From Acidithiobacillus ferriphilus (GTDB lineage: Bacteria > Pseudomonadota > Gammaproteobacteria > Acidithiobacillales > Acidithiobacillaceae), in assembly GCF_018854775.1 (NCBI RefSeq), contig NZ_JAAZTY010000004.1, positions 1 to 46,300 on the forward strand: a DNA stretch of 46,300 nt. Reading direction: 5' to 3'. Shown piece after piece: positions 25,705 to 35,369 of the stretch. Numbering within the stretch: position 1 is the first letter of the stretch; each line of letters opens with the position of its first letter. Made by a program: the position numbers and the translations under genes. Under the pieces are notes generated by a model. The model had not been told where the DNA came from. It saw only the letters and a list, made by a program, of their open reading frames with translations, and did no database searches.

Positions 25705-27273
25705 TCAGTGAGCGATCTGGGCCAACTGCGCGTCATTGATTTCCACTTTAGCATGCTCCCGCAAGTCCTTCAGATAAGCTATCGACAGTAAACGACTTCT
25801 TTGTTCCTCCAGAGACGTGCGAATTTGCGCCGCCACTTTGGGGTTTATCGCCGCTGCCGAGGGGGCAGTCACATGGGTGATCGCAAGAATCTGGTAGCCT
25901 GACGGCGTCTTCACCATATCCATAGAAGGGATTCCGTCCACTGGTGCGGGTGTTGTGAAAGCAGCCGCTAGCGCTGCATTATCCAGCCCCTGTCCATTAC
26001 GCCGAGTTATATCGAGATAAGTGTGCAGCGGATGGGCACCGCCATCTGTCAGCACATTCATGTCTTTTGCTTGCCGCGCTGCCGCCAATAGCGCTTGCGC
26101 CTTGTTTTTAGCAAGCTTTTTCGCCTTCGCAGAGCTTAGCTTCGCAGTAATGCTTCTCACAACAGCGCTCAAGGGTTGCGTGCTACCCGGCGTATAATGG
26201 AGCAAATGCACAGCCAGTAAATCACCATTCGCCAATCTGAGCGCTGTGCTATTTTTACCGGCAAGCACAGCCTTACTGAAGGCAAGGTCGAGTGCTCTGG
26301 CGTCCGCAAAAGGCCCCTGAGCGAGCACCCTTCCAGCCGTGAGCATACCACTCTCTTGAATCTTCAGATTATAGGCCTTGGCAACCGCAGCCAAACCGTC
26401 AGGGCTACTAAACAGGAGATCCTTAAAATTTTCCACTTGAGCCTGGAAGGCGTTTTCCGCCTGGCTATTAAAAGATGCCGCACTCTGCTCGGCCGCCACC
26501 GCGGAAACATTGCTGGCGGGGTTCGTCGGCGACAATCGCTTGCCGACAAAATCTTTAGGCCCCAGCACGACATATTGTACTTGCAACTGCGCGGGTAACT
26601 GGAACTGATCGACGTTGGCATGATAGTAAGCGGCCACCTCGGCACTGGTTGGCTTGGCTGCCGCCGCGAAGTCAGCGTCCCGGATATCTACCGCACTAAC
26701 ATCGCGGTACTCCTGAGACCAGGCCCAAACCCTGGTTGCCTCAGCATTCGAGGCCGTAGCAATGGCCTGGGGGATAACTTGCAACTGCTCCATACGCATA
26801 CTCGCGCGCAGCATGCCTTCAAACTGTGCTGGTGTCATTCCGTTAGCCGCCAGTAATTTCTGATAATGACTTTTAGAAAAGACACCCTTTTCTTGAAAGG
26901 CCGGAATGGATTCAATTTTTTTCGCCAACGCGGTATCGGGCACCCGCAACCCCAGGCGCCGCGCCTCCGCACCTAAAAGCATATTGTTGATCAAACCATC
27001 AAGCACATCCAACCCAAAGCTTTTATCCTCCATCATCTTCGCTGCGGTTGCTGCACCAAAAACATGATTATAACGTGCCTGAACATCCTTCATACGTTTC
27101 TGAAATACGGTATCGCTGATCTTCTGGCCGTCCACCGTCGCTACGGTCGATGAACTTGAGTTCCCCGAGAATAAATAACCGCTTACGCCCCAGAGCACAA
27201 AAGATAATGCGATTAAGATCATGAGTATTTTGGCTACCCAAGACTGACCGAAATTCCGAAATGTATCCATCAT
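25705..27273 (-). CDS. ppiD: PpiD-like periplasmic chaperone, apparently without the parvulin domain
   Basis: The best start is the ATG at 27273, with GGAG eight bases upstream; a GTG two codons earlier is too close to it. A membrane anchor (about residues 13-35) is followed by a SurA-like N-domain (VATVDGQKISDTVFQKRM through SMRMEQLQVIP). PpiD sits at the SecYEG exit and assists proteins entering the periplasm. E. coli PpiD has 623 residues, this one 522. After LPAQLQVQYVVLGPKDF the sequence passes almost at once to the PpiD C-terminal part (AKAYNLKIQESGMLTAGRV), leaving no room for the roughly 90-residue parvulin domain. Position after hupB and the tRNAs is the canonical ppiD locus. Confidence 0.88.
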   Translation of the reverse strand: MMDTFRNFGQSWVAKILMILIALSFVLWGVSGYLFSGNSSSSTVATVDGQKISDTVFQKRMKDVQARYNHVFGAATAAKMMEDKSFGLDVLDGLINNMLLGAEARRLGLRVPDTALAKKIESIPAFQEKGVFSKSHYQKLLAANGMTPAQFEGMLRASMRMEQLQVIPQAIATASNAEATRVWAWSQEYRDVSAVDIRDADFAAAAKPTSAEVAAYYHANVDQFQLPAQLQVQYVVLGPKDFVGKRLSPTNPASNVSAVAAEQSAASFNSQAENAFQAQVENFKDLLFSSPDGLAAVAKAYNLKIQESGMLTAGRVLAQGPFADARALDLAFSKAVLAGKNSTALRLANGDLLAVHLLHYTPGSTQPLSAVVRSITAKLSSAKAKKLAKNKAQALLAAARQAKDMNVLTDGGAHPLHTYLDITRRNGQGLDNAALAAAFTTPAPVDGIPSMDMVKTPSGYQILAITHVTAPSAAAINPKVAAQIRTSLEEQRSRLLSIAYLKDLREHAKVEINDAQLAQIAH

Positions 27274-27402
27274 AAGCACATCTCCACAAAGCTATAGTAC
27301 CAAGGTAAAGCTGCCTGTATTTAGCGCTCCACCATCAAGAAACTTCTCTAAAACCCATAAATGGCCACCCCAGTGTCGCACGTCAATACAAAAAACAGAC
27401 AC

Positions 27403-27431
27403 AAAAAAAGGCGCCCCACAAGGGTCGCCTT
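27403..27431 (-). terminator. Rho-independent terminator after tRNA-Asp
   Basis: On the minus strand AAGGCG pairs with CGCCTT (27426-27431 with 27408-27413), with a further CCC/GGG inner stem. Seven T follow (complement of A at 27403-27409). It ends the hupB-tRNA-Val-tRNA-Asp transcript 9 bp after the tRNA. Confidence 0.88.
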
Positions 27432-27439
27432 ACTCGCAT

Positions 27440-27516
27440 TGGCGGGGCGGACGGGGCTCGAACCCGCGACCTCCGGCGTGACAGGCCGGCATTCTAACCA
27501 ACTGAACTACCACCCC
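27440..27516 (-). tRNA. tRNA-Asp (GTC)
   Basis: The 77-base cloverleaf includes an encoded CCA. The acceptor GGGGTGG pairs with CCGCCCC (one G-U), the anticodon loop is CTGTCAC with anticodon GTC, and the T loop is GGTTCGAGC. The D arm is TAGTTCAGTTGGTTAGA, close to E. coli tRNA-Asp. Confidence 0.97.
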
Positions 27517-27526
27517 AATAAAATTG

Positions 27527-27602
27527 TGGTGGGCGGTGAGGGGCTCGAACCCCCGACATTCGGCGTGTAAAGCCGACGCTCTACCAACTGAGCTAACCGC
27601 CC
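27527..27602 (-). tRNA. tRNA-Val (TAC)
   Basis: The 76-base cloverleaf includes an encoded CCA. The acceptor begins GGGCGGT, the D arm is TAGCTCAGTTGGTAGAGC, and the anticodon loop TTTACAC carries anticodon TAC. It lies 12 bp after the hupB stop and 10 bp before tRNA-Asp, too close for separate promoters. Confidence 0.97.
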
Positions 27603-27614
27603 AAACCAGACGCG

Positions 27615-27887
27615 CTAGTTTACTGCATCACGCAGTGCTTTACCAGCCTTAAATTTAGGCGTGCGACTTGCGGCGATCATGATTTCTGCACCAGTGGCGG
27701 GATTACGACCTTTGCGTGCCTCACGGCTGGAAACAAGGAAGGAACCGAAACCGACCAGAGTCACCTGATTACCAGCCTTCAACGCCTCTGTAATTACCTT
27801 GACTGCCGCATCCAGCGTATGGCCAGCGGCAGCACGAGTCACGCCGGCTTCTTCTGCAATCTTCTCGATCAACTCCGACTTATTCAT
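27615..27887 (-). CDS. hupB: DNA-binding protein HU-beta
   Basis: This 90-residue histone-like protein starts [15 protein letters not shown] and contains [11 protein letters not shown] and the DNA-binding arm signature [33 protein letters not shown] compacts and bends DNA without sequence preference. AGGAG precedes the ATG. The gene has a strong promoter of its own and continues into tRNA-Val and tRNA-Asp. lon-hupB adjacency is the usual proteobacterial order. Confidence 0.97.
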   Translation of the reverse strand: MNKSELIEKIAEEAGVTRAAAGHTLDAAVKVITEALKAGNQVTLVGFGSFLVSSREARKGRNPATGAEIMIAASRTPKFKAGKALRDAVN

Positions 27888-27953
27888 ATTTCTTTCTCCT
27901 GTTATGGACTCGGTTACTTAGGTATAACTGCGCATCAACTCTATCCAGAAAAC

Positions 27954-27983
27954 GTTATAGCAGGGTAAAAAAAGACTTGTCAA
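27954..27983 (-). promoter_or_regulatory. Strong sigma-70 promoter of hupB-tRNA-Val-tRNA-Asp
   Basis: On the minus strand TTGACA (27978-27983) and TATAAC (27954-27959) are separated by 18 bp, with a run of seven T in the spacer. It lies about 70 bp upstream of the hupB start, in the 245-bp gap after lon. That gap otherwise holds a small GCGGC/GCCGC hairpin past the lon stop (about 28110-28132) without a T run. Confidence 0.8.
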
Positions 27984-28132
27984 GAAAGTACATAAAACAG
28001 CCGGAACCGCAACCCAAGACCGACCTTCGCCAATGAATCATCCTTGTCGAGAATGCACGACATAAATACCGCTCTATTCTATGCCTCTCCAAAGTAACCA
28101 AACTTTTTTGAGGCGGCTTTCACGCCGCATCC

Positions 28133-30568
28133 TTAATGTGCCATTGCCTTGTCCTCAGGAGACTCTTGAACAGCCACTACGCCAACCAACGGTTCCCCAT
28201 TGTCAGGTGGTGGCAACGGTGTCGGCGAAGACTCCAGCGCAATGGCTAAAACCTCGTCAATCCACCGAACCGGTTTAATAGTCAACGCATCACGCACATT
28301 TTTGGGGATTTCCTGCAAATCTTTTTCATTCTCTGCCGGGATCAGGACCGTGCTGATACCACCGCGATGCGCTGCCAGCAACTTTTCCTTTAATCCACCG
28401 ATGGGCAACACCTCACCACGCAAGGTAATTTCCCCGGTCATAGCGACCGTGGCATGCACCGGGATATTAGTCAGCGCCGACACCAGGGCGGTGGCCATGC
28501 CAATACCGGCACTTGGCCCGTCTTTAGGCGTGGCACCTTCCGGCACATGAATATGCACGTCACGGTTTTGGTAAAAGTCTGCAGGAATGCCCAGAGCCCG
28601 CGACCGGGCACGCACCACGCTCATGGCGGCCTGGATAGACTCCTGCATCACATCACCCAGTTTTCCGGTAATGAGCAGCTTGCCGCGGCCAGGCACGACT
28701 ACCGCCTCGATACTGAGTAACTCACCACCGACCTCTGTCCAAGCCAAACCGGTGACCTCACCAATACGGTTTTCCTTCTCCGCCTTGCCGAAATCGAAAC
28801 GACGCACCCCGAGATATTTCTCCAAATTGCGGTCCGAGACCTGTACCCGCGTACGTTTTTTGTCGAGCAGAAGTTCTTTCACCACCTTACGACAGATACG
28901 AGCGAGTTCCCGCTCCAGATTACGTACACCGGCTTCCCGGGTATAATAGCGAATGATATCCCGGATGACTGCCTGTGAAAGCTGCATCTCCCCATCTAGC
29001 AGCCCGGCTTTTTCTATCTGTTTTGGCAGGAGATACTTGGTGGCGATGTGAGTCTTTTCGTCTTCGGTATATCCGGAGATCCGGATCACCTCCATACGAT
29101 CCATCAACGCTGCCGGGATATTGAGCGTGTTCGCCGTCGTGACGAACATCACCTCAGAAAGATTGAAATCCACTTCCAGGTAATGGTCGTTGAAGGTTGC
29201 ATTCTGCTCGGGATCAAGCACTTCCAGCAGAGCGGACGCCGGATCACCCCGGAAATCCATCGCCATCTTATCCACTTCATCCAGCAGCATCAGCGGATTG
29301 CGCGTACCAACCTTGGCTAGGCTCTGGACAATCTTACCTGGCAGAGCACCAATATAGGTACGCCGATGCCCACGAATTTCCGCTTCGTCGCGCACGCCAC
29401 CCAAGGACATCCGCACGAATTTACGTCCGGTCGCTGCCGCGATAGAGCGCCCCAAACTGGTCTTACCCACGCCGGGTGGGCCTACCAAGCACAAGATCGG
29501 ACCGCGGCTATTGCCGACCCGTTCCTGTACGGCAAGATATTCGAGAATACGTTCCTTGACGTCTTCCAAGCCGTAATGATCGGCGTCGAGAATGGCCTTA
29601 GCGCGCTTAAGGTCCTTGGTGATTTTGCTGCGTTTGCGCCACGGCACCCCCACCAACCAGTCGATATAGTTACGTACCACCGTCGCCTCTGCGGACATAG
29701 GACTCATCATCCGCAGCTTTTTCAGCTCGGCATCGGCCTTGGCTCGCACATCTTTAGGCATTCCGGCCTTGTCGATTTTACGCGTCAGCTCATCCAGCTC
29801 GCCACCGCCCTCTTCCGACAGATCACCCAACTCTTTCTGAATAGCCTTCATCTGCTCATTCAGATAATACTCGCGCTGACTCTTCTCCATCTGCCGTTTG
29901 ACGCGGCCGCGGATGCGTTTTTCCACCTGCAGCAGATCAATTTCAGACTCCATCATGCCCAGCAAATGCTCCAGCCGGGCACGAGTATCTGCCTTCTCCA
30001 GAATTTCTTGCTTTTCTTCGAGTTTGAGGCCGAGATGTGCCGCCACAGTGTCGGCCAGCCGTGCCGGATCATCCATGCTCGCCAAGGTAGACAAAATCTC
30101 CGGGGGAATTTTTTTGTTCAGCTTGACGTAGGACTCAAACTGAGCGCTGACCGAACGCATAAGCGCTTCCAACTCACGATCGTTTGCCGCACCACTGGCA
30201 ACGATCTGCACCTGAGCGCGCAAGAATTCTTCAGCCGGCAGAAAAGAAACAATTTTAGCCCGGTCCGTACCTTCGACCAGCACCTTAACCGTACCATCGG
30301 GAAGTTTGAGCAACTGTAGGATCGTAGCCAGCGTGCCGATCCGATAAATGTTTTCCGGCTGGGGATCATCATCCGCGGCATTTTTTTGTGATACCAGCAG
30401 AATCTGTTTTTCACCGGACATCGCCTCTTCCAGGGCGCGAATCGACTTCATCCGCCCCACAAAAAGAGGGATAACCATAAACGGAAATACCACAACATCG
30501 CGCAGAGGCAACACCGGTACCATCTGGGCTTCATCTTCCACGAGGAGACTTTTATCGATTTGGGTCAC
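28133..30568 (-). CDS. lon: ATP-dependent protease Lon
   Basis: Lon degrades misfolded and specific regulatory proteins. The 811-residue protein has the LON N-domain ([19 protein letters not shown]), a coiled-coil region, the AAA+ module with Walker [12 protein letters not shown] and Walker [12 protein letters not shown], and the S16 protease domain. The catalytic dyad is Ser686 (PKDGPSAG) and Lys729 ([14 protein letters not shown]). The start is GTG with GGAG six bases upstream. A sigma-32-like promoter lies just upstream in the clpX-lon gap. It belongs to the tig-clpP-clpX-lon series. Confidence 0.98.
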   Translation of the reverse strand: MTQIDKSLLVEDEAQMVPVLPLRDVVVFPFMVIPLFVGRMKSIRALEEAMSGEKQILLVSQKNAADDDPQPENIYRIGTLATILQLLKLPDGTVKVLVEGTDRAKIVSFLPAEEFLRAQVQIVASGAANDRELEALMRSVSAQFESYVKLNKKIPPEILSTLASMDDPARLADTVAAHLGLKLEEKQEILEKADTRARLEHLLGMMESEIDLLQVEKRIRGRVKRQMEKSQREYYLNEQMKAIQKELGDLSEEGGGELDELTRKIDKAGMPKDVRAKADAELKKLRMMSPMSAEATVVRNYIDWLVGVPWRKRSKITKDLKRAKAILDADHYGLEDVKERILEYLAVQERVGNSRGPILCLVGPPGVGKTSLGRSIAAATGRKFVRMSLGGVRDEAEIRGHRRTYIGALPGKIVQSLAKVGTRNPLMLLDEVDKMAMDFRGDPASALLEVLDPEQNATFNDHYLEVDFNLSEVMFVTTANTLNIPAALMDRMEVIRISGYTEDEKTHIATKYLLPKQIEKAGLLDGEMQLSQAVIRDIIRYYTREAGVRNLERELARICRKVVKELLLDKKRTRVQVSDRNLEKYLGVRRFDFGKAEKENRIGEVTGLAWTEVGGELLSIEAVVVPGRGKLLITGKLGDVMQESIQAAMSVVRARSRALGIPADFYQNRDVHIHVPEGATPKDGPSAGIGMATALVSALTNIPVHATVAMTGEITLRGEVLPIGGLKEKLLAAHRGGISTVLIPAENEKDLQEIPKNVRDALTIKPVRWIDEVLAIALESSPTPLPPPDNGEPLVGVVAVQESPEDKAMAH

Positions 30569-30609
30569 AGTCTACTCCAACAGTAGGTGATTACTACCAA
30601 TAACGATGC

Positions 30610-30637
30610 AGATGGGGTCGTCAATAGCGCTTTTCAA
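30610..30637 (-). promoter_or_regulatory. Sigma-32 (RpoH) heat-shock promoter of lon
   Basis: On the minus strand TTGAAA (30632-30637) is followed after 14 bp by CCCCATCT (30610-30617). The RpoH consensus is CTTGAAA, 11-16 bp, CCCCATNT; only the leading C differs (A here). It lies about 40 bp before the lon start codon, and lon is a known heat-shock gene in other proteobacteria. Confidence 0.75.
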
Positions 30638-30655
30638 TGACAACCCTGCTCTACT

Positions 30656-31927
30656 TCAGGCCGGATGAGATATATCCACCTTGGCAGCATCATCGTAAAC
30701 CAGAAGCGGCTTGGTGCCGCTTTCCACAACGGCGGCATCCACTACCACCTTCTTCACACCACTCATAGATGGTAACTCGTACATTGTATCCAACAGAATC
30801 TGTTCAAGAATGGAGCGCAAACCACGTGCCCCGGTCTTGCGGGTCAGTGCCTTTTTGGCAATAGCCCGCACAGCCTCAGTGCGGAACTCCAGGGTCACGC
30901 CTTCCAGGGCGAAGAGCTTCTGGTACTGCTTCACCAAAGCATTCTTCGGATCGGTGAGGATGGAAATCAGTGCTTCTTCATCCAGTTCCTCCAGCAGCGC
31001 CAGAATAGGTAAACGCCCGACAAACTCGGGAATCAACCCGTAGCGCACCAGATCCTCAGGCTCCAGATTCTGCATCAGTAATGCGGCGGTCGCTCCTTTA
31101 TCGCGCAGCTTAAGTGGCGCATTGAAGCCCATACCTCCCTTTTCCAGACGCGCGGAAACCGATTTTTCCAGCCCCGCAAAGGCCCCACCACAGATGAAGA
31201 GGATATGCCGCGTATCCACTTGCAGGAACTCCTGCTGAGGGTGCTTGCGACCGCCTTGCGGCGGAACAGAGGCCACGGTCCCTTCAATCAGTTTGAGCAA
31301 TGCCTGCTGCACACCTTCACCGGAAACATCGCGGGTGATGGAGGGATTCTCTGACTTGCGCGTGATTTTGTCGATCTCATCAATGTAGACGATGCCGGTC
31401 TGCGCCTTTTCTACATCGTAATCGCATTTCTGCAACAGCTTCTGGATGATGTTTTCGACATCCTCACCCACATAACCCGCTTCCGTGAGCGTCGTGGCAT
31501 CGGCCATGGCAAAGGGCACGTTCAGGAGACGCGCCAGGGTCTGCGCCAGCAGGGTCTTGCCCGAACCGGTGGGGCCGATGAGCAAAATATTACTCTTGTC
31601 CAATTCCACCTCATTGTCCTTGCCACCGTGTTCAAGACGTTTGTAATGATTGTAAACGGCCACGGACAAGACCTTTTTGGCAACGTCCTGCCCAATGACG
31701 TAATCATCCAGCGTCTTGCGGATTTCCATGGGTTTGGGCAATTTGTCCTGACTCTCGCTGTGGTCATCCAGTATCTCGTCCTTGACGATGTCGTTGCACA
31801 ACTCGATGCATTCATCACAGATAAATACCGAAGGACCGGCAATCAGCTTGCGGACTTCATGCTGGCTTTTGCCACAGAATGAACAATAGAGCGTCTTTTC
31901 ACCGCTTCCCTCATGCTTCCCAGCCAT
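30656..31927 (-). CDS. clpX: ClpX, ATP-dependent unfoldase of the ClpXP protease
   Basis: This 423-residue AAA+ protein starts with a C4 zinc-binding domain ([12 protein letters not shown] ... [10 protein letters not shown]), which selects substrates and adaptors. The AAA+ core has Walker [12 protein letters not shown] and Walker [11 protein letters not shown]. The ClpP-docking loop is present as [12 protein letters not shown] upstream of the IGF-type position; I could not fix the exact tripeptide. It feeds unfolded substrates to ClpP, encoded 18 bp upstream on the strand. GGAG precedes the ATG. Confidence 0.98.
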   Translation of the reverse strand: MAGKHEGSGEKTLYCSFCGKSQHEVRKLIAGPSVFICDECIELCNDIVKDEILDDHSESQDKLPKPMEIRKTLDDYVIGQDVAKKVLSVAVYNHYKRLEHGGKDNEVELDKSNILLIGPTGSGKTLLAQTLARLLNVPFAMADATTLTEAGYVGEDVENIIQKLLQKCDYDVEKAQTGIVYIDEIDKITRKSENPSITRDVSGEGVQQALLKLIEGTVASVPPQGGRKHPQQEFLQVDTRHILFICGGAFAGLEKSVSARLEKGGMGFNAPLKLRDKGATAALLMQNLEPEDLVRYGLIPEFVGRLPILALLEELDEEALISILTDPKNALVKQYQKLFALEGVTLEFRTEAVRAIAKKALTRKTGARGLRSILEQILLDTMYELPSMSGVKKVVVDAAVVESGTKPLLVYDDAAKVDISHPA

Positions 31928-31945
31928 AGCTGCTCTCCTGCCTGT

Positions 31946-32590
31946 TCAGGCGGTCTCGTTTTCGCCGCGATGGCTAATCACAGCGTCCACAAGATGGTAG
32001 ATTTTGGCCTCTTCGGCCGACATGAAAAAGTCTCTGTCGAGATCCTGCTCAATACGTTCACGGCCCTGCCCGGTATGATGGACCAGAATATCATTGAGCC
32101 GTTCACGGATACGCAGAATCTCCTTGGTATGGATTTCGATATCGTGCGCCTGCCCCTGAAAACCACCAGAGGGCTGATGCAACATGATTCGCGCGTTAGG
32201 CAGCGCATAACGCTTGCCTTCGGCACCAGCGGCCAGCAATACCGCGCCCATACTCGCCGCCTGACCGATACAGACGGTGCTGACCTGCGGGCGAACAAAC
32301 TGCATCGTGTCATAAATCGCCATGCCGGCAGTGACAGAACCACCTGGACTGTTGATATACAGCGCGATATCTTTGTCCGGATTTTCCGCTTCCAGAAAAA
32401 GCAGCTGTGCGACGACCAGGTTGGCCATCATATCTTCCACCTGCCCCACCATGAAAATCACCCGCTCTTTGAGCAGACGGGAGTAGATATCATAGGATCG
32501 CTCGCCGCGTCCGCTCTGCTCGACCACGATGGGCACATACCCCAGGCCCTGTACAGCGGGAGCCAACCGGTCTCCTGTCTGTTTCCACAT
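31946..32590 (-). CDS. clpP: ClpP, proteolytic subunit of ClpXP
   Basis: This 214-residue serine peptidase has the catalytic triad Ser113 (GQAASMGA), His138 (IMLHQPSGG) and Asp187 (DLDRDFFMS), plus the oxyanion strand [20 protein letters not shown] short N-terminal propeptide (about 15-25 residues) is expected. It assembles into a tetradecameric barrel capped by ClpX. GGAG lies eight bases upstream of the ATG. It sits between tig and clpX, the standard order. Confidence 0.98.
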   Translation of the reverse strand: MWKQTGDRLAPAVQGLGYVPIVVEQSGRGERSYDIYSRLLKERVIFMVGQVEDMMANLVVAQLLFLEAENPDKDIALYINSPGGSVTAGMAIYDTMQFVRPQVSTVCIGQAASMGAVLLAAGAEGKRYALPNARIMLHQPSGGFQGQAHDIEIHTKEILRIRERLNDILVHHTGQGRERIEQDLDRDFFMSAEEAKIYHLVDAVISHRGENETA

Positions 32591-32629
32591 AATCCATGCT
32601 CCTGTCTATTGTCCCGCGACGGACATCGG

Positions 32630-33916
32630 TTATTCTGTGTGTACTTCGGCTGCCGGCGCCCGACCGATAAGCTGGTTAAAGCTGACAGACTCGTCAGCCA
32701 CTTTAACACGCTCCAGAAGCCATGCCACAACTTTGTCTTCCAGAATTATAGCCTCGGCCTGCTCCATCTGCTCGGGCTTGCTGCGATACCAACTCATGAA
32801 CTGCTCAGCATCCTCATATTGCTCAGACATCTCCCGAATAAGCTGGGTGATTTCGGTCGTGGATGCCCTCAGCTTTTCGCGCCGGACAATTTCCGACAAA
32901 ACCAGGCCGAGTACTACACGCCGCTTAGCCAACGCGTCCAGATCATCGCCGCCAGCCACCGCATTGGCGTCTTTTTGCAAACGCTCCAATTCCTGTTCGA
33001 CCATTTGCTTGGGCAAATCGGGATGATTGCTCTCCACAATCAGCTCCAGAATCTGCGACTTCACCTGACTCCGGCTTATCCGTTGCGCTTCACGTTCCAG
33101 ATTTTCCCGTACTTCCTGCCGTAATACGGCGACATCCCCGTCCTCGATACCTAGTGCCAAGGCAAAAGCCGCATCCACTTCGGGCAATTGAGGCGCCGCA
33201 ACTTCCTTGACCTGAAGATGGAACTGGGCAGCCTGACCGGCGAATTCCGGAACATGATATTCTGCTGGAAACTGTACCGCGACGATCCGATCTTCTCCCG
33301 CAGACATGCCCAACAATCCCTGCTCAATGTCCCGCAGCAGGCGACCGGAGCCCAGCACCACGGGGTAGTCGGTCACATCGCCGCCCGCCATGGGGACACC
33401 ATCGATGGTCCCCTGAAAATCCACGGTGACCCGGTCTTCGTTCTGGGCGGCACGCTCGGCAGGCACATAAAAACGCCGCTGCTGACGCATAATATCTATG
33501 GTGGCATCCACGTCCGCATCCGTCACTTCAGCCGTCTTGCGGATAACGGTGGCGTCCGGCACCTGCGGATCAAATTCGGGATACACCTCCACCACGGCCG
33601 TAAACACGAGGTCCTCACCGCGCCCGCCTTTCTCGACCTGCACTTCCGGTCTTCCAACCGGACGTAAGGACTCGTCGCGCACTGCCTGAGAATAGCGGTC
33701 ATTGATAAGATGATCGAAGGTCTCCATGAGGGCATCCGAACCATAATGACGTTCGATGAGGGCCATGGGCGCCTTACCAGGCCGGAATCCGGGGAGACGC
33801 GCAGAACGCGCCTTATTACGCAGACGCTGGGATACCCCACTCTCCACCTCACTGGCTGGAATAGTCACACGGATGTGTCTTTCCAAAGGCGCGGCCTCTG
33901 GCGTCAAGATTTTCAT
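32630..33916 (-). CDS. tig: Trigger factor
   Basis: I place the start at the ATG at 33916 (MKILTPEAAPLERHIRVTI), preceded by AAGAAGGA at about nine bases. A start seven codons earlier has no ribosome site. The 428-residue protein has the ribosome-binding domain with GFRPGKAPMALIERHYG, a FKBP-type prolyl isomerase domain (EDRVTVDFQGTIDGVPMAGG) and the helical chaperone arms. It meets nascent chains at the ribosome exit. It heads the tig-clpP-clpX series with its own promoter upstream. Confidence 0.96.
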   Translation of the reverse strand: MKILTPEAAPLERHIRVTIPASEVESGVSQRLRNKARSARLPGFRPGKAPMALIERHYGSDALMETFDHLINDRYSQAVRDESLRPVGRPEVQVEKGGRGEDLVFTAVVEVYPEFDPQVPDATVIRKTAEVTDADVDATIDIMRQQRRFYVPAERAAQNEDRVTVDFQGTIDGVPMAGGDVTDYPVVLGSGRLLRDIEQGLLGMSAGEDRIVAVQFPAEYHVPEFAGQAAQFHLQVKEVAAPQLPEVDAAFALALGIEDGDVAVLRQEVRENLEREAQRISRSQVKSQILELIVESNHPDLPKQMVEQELERLQKDANAVAGGDDLDALAKRRVVLGLVLSEIVRREKLRASTTEITQLIREMSEQYEDAEQFMSWYRSKPEQMEQAEAIILEDKVVAWLLERVKVADESVSFNQLIGRAPAAEVHTE

Positions 33917-33958
33917 GAACTGATCCTTCTTTTGCATTTTGTCTAAGCCTAAACGTTA

Positions 33959-33987
33959 ATGATAAACACAAGCCACCTACCCCTCAA
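33959..33987 (-). promoter_or_regulatory. Promoter of tig-clpP-clpX
   Basis: On the minus strand TTGAGG (33982-33987) and TATCAT (33959-33964) are separated by 17 bp, about 40 bp before the tig start. The -10 matches consensus at five of six bases and the -35 at four. It begins right after the pyrE stop. Confidence 0.6.
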
Positions 33988-33989
33988 GG

Positions 33990-34577
33990 TCAGCGCAGAC
34001 CGCGGCTCCCCGGTTTAACGGGCGTCCCGCCAGCGGCGCAGATGGGACAATCAGCGGCTTCCCAGGTACGTACCGGGAGCCGTAATAGCGGAAAAAATGG
34101 TACCCCGGAAAAATCACTGAATCCTGGACTGCGGTCAATAATTGCCGATGCCGCCAACACTTGCCCACCTGCTGCGCTAATGGCCGCCAAACATTCCCGC
34201 GTCGAGCCACCAGTCGTCGTAATATCTTCAACCACCAACACGCCTTCACCCGGCGCCAGCGCAAAGCCCCGACGCAGCACCATCTGTCCGGCTTCCCGCT
34301 CGGTAAACAGGCTGCGGACCCCCAGCGCACGAGCACATTCGTAGGACACCAGAACCGCTCCCATGGCCGGCCCTACGACACAGGAAATGCGCTGCCGCAG
34401 ATCATCAGGAATACCCGCCACCATCGCCGCGCACAGTCGCGCCGCGTGCCCAGAATGTTGCAGCACCTTGGCCGACTGCAGATAGGTATCACTATGCAGC
34501 CCGGAGGATAGCAGGAAGTGTCCCTGGAGCAGCGCCCCGTCTTCTTTGTACAACGCCACCACTTCGTCTGCAGTCAC
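33990..34577 (-). CDS. pyrE: Orotate phosphoribosyltransferase
   Basis: PyrE joins orotate to PRPP to give orotidine 5'-phosphate in pyrimidine synthesis. The 195-residue type I phosphoribosyltransferase has FLLSSGLHSDTYLQ, the flexible loop region EREAGQMVLRRGF and the PRPP motif VLVVEDITTTGGST. The C-terminus CPICAAGGTPVKPGSRG is the usual Cys-containing end of this subgroup. The start is GTG with only a weak ribosome site. It follows pyrF, encoding the next enzyme, by 66 bp. Confidence 0.95.
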   Translation of the reverse strand: MTADEVVALYKEDGALLQGHFLLSSGLHSDTYLQSAKVLQHSGHAARLCAAMVAGIPDDLRQRISCVVGPAMGAVLVSYECARALGVRSLFTEREAGQMVLRRGFALAPGEGVLVVEDITTTGGSTRECLAAISAAGGQVLAASAIIDRSPGFSDFSGVPFFPLLRLPVRTWEAADCPICAAGGTPVKPGSRGLR

Positions 34578-34643
34578 AGTGATTTCTTCTCCATGATCGA
34601 TGTTATGCGGGCACAGCCTTTACCACCTTTTTCATTCAGCATG

Positions 34644-35369
34644 TTACTCTGATTTCCGCGGGTCGACGGGATCCCCTGCCAACTCACTCAATATCCGGCT
34701 AAGGGCCCGGGCCGGATCTTCGGCAGCGGTGATAGGTCTGCCCACCACGAGGAAGTCCGCTCCCGCCGCCACTGCCGCCGCGGGCGCCATAATACGTCTC
34801 TGGTCATCCCCCGCATCCTGTGCGGGACGAATCCCAGGAGTCACACGCAGAAGCTCAGGCACGGCCACCCGTAGACGACCTGCCTCCAACGCGGAGCAGA
34901 CGATGCCATCCAAGGCACATTCTGCCGCAAGTGTTGCCAAACGCTCAACTTGATCCTCCACCGAGCTGTTGACGCCAACTTCGCGTAAAGTGGCGTCGTT
35001 CATGCTCGTGAGCACCGTCACCGCAACCAAGAGAGTCCGCTGTGTCCCACCAGCGGCGGCGTTCACTGCTTCCCGTGCAGCGCGCAGCATGCTACTACCA
35101 CCACTCGCATGTACGTTGAGCATCCACACACCGAGACTCGCCGCCGTCCTGCAAGCCTTGGCGACGGTTTGCGGAATATCGTGAAATTTGAGGTCAAGAA
35201 ATACGTCAAATCCTCGCTCCTGCAGACGCCCCACAATGGCGGGGCCGCAGGCGGTAAAGAGTTCCTTACCAACCTTGACCCGACATGCGGCAGGATCAAG
35301 CCGATCCACCAAAATCAAGGCGTCGCGTTCGTTCGCGTAATCCAGCGCGACAATGAGCGGTGAAATCAC
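34644..35369 (-). CDS. pyrF: Orotidine 5'-phosphate decarboxylase
   Basis: PyrF decarboxylates OMP to UMP, the last step of de novo UMP synthesis. I choose the GTG at 35369 ([17 protein letters not shown]), which has GGAGG eight bases upstream and overlaps the lapB stop as GTGA; a longer frame would start inside lapB. The 241-residue TIM-barrel protein contains the catalytic [11 protein letters not shown] (Asp-x-Lys-x-x-Asp) and the C-terminal phosphate-binding [12 protein letters not shown]. Confidence 0.96.
   Translation of the reverse strand: MISPLIVALDYANERDALILVDRLDPAACRVKVGKELFTACGPAIVGRLQERGFDVFLDLKFHDIPQTVAKACRTAASLGVWMLNVHASGGSSMLRAAREAVNAAAGGTQRTLLVAVTVLTSMNDATLREVGVNSSVEDQVERLATLAAECALDGIVCSALEAGRLRVAVPELLRVTPGIRPAQDAGDDQRRIMAPAAAVAAGADFLVVGRPITAAEDPARALSRILSELAGDPVDPRKSE

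Noticed and set aside
27361-27570. Plus-strand ORF of 69 codons with GLEPATSGV
   Set aside because: It is the antisense of the two tRNA genes; such GLEP-type translations are a known artefact of tRNA sequences.
28110-28132. GCGGC/GCCGC hairpin after lon as a terminator
   Set aside because: The T run lies on the wrong side for lon, and no plus-strand gene ends there.
29366-30319. Open frame of 317 codons antisense to lon
   Set aside because: lon has all catalytic motifs on the other strand; the frame has no family signature.
31913-33124. Open frame of 403 codons antisense to clpP and tig
   Set aside because: It spans two well-supported genes and their gap and shows no motif or start signal.
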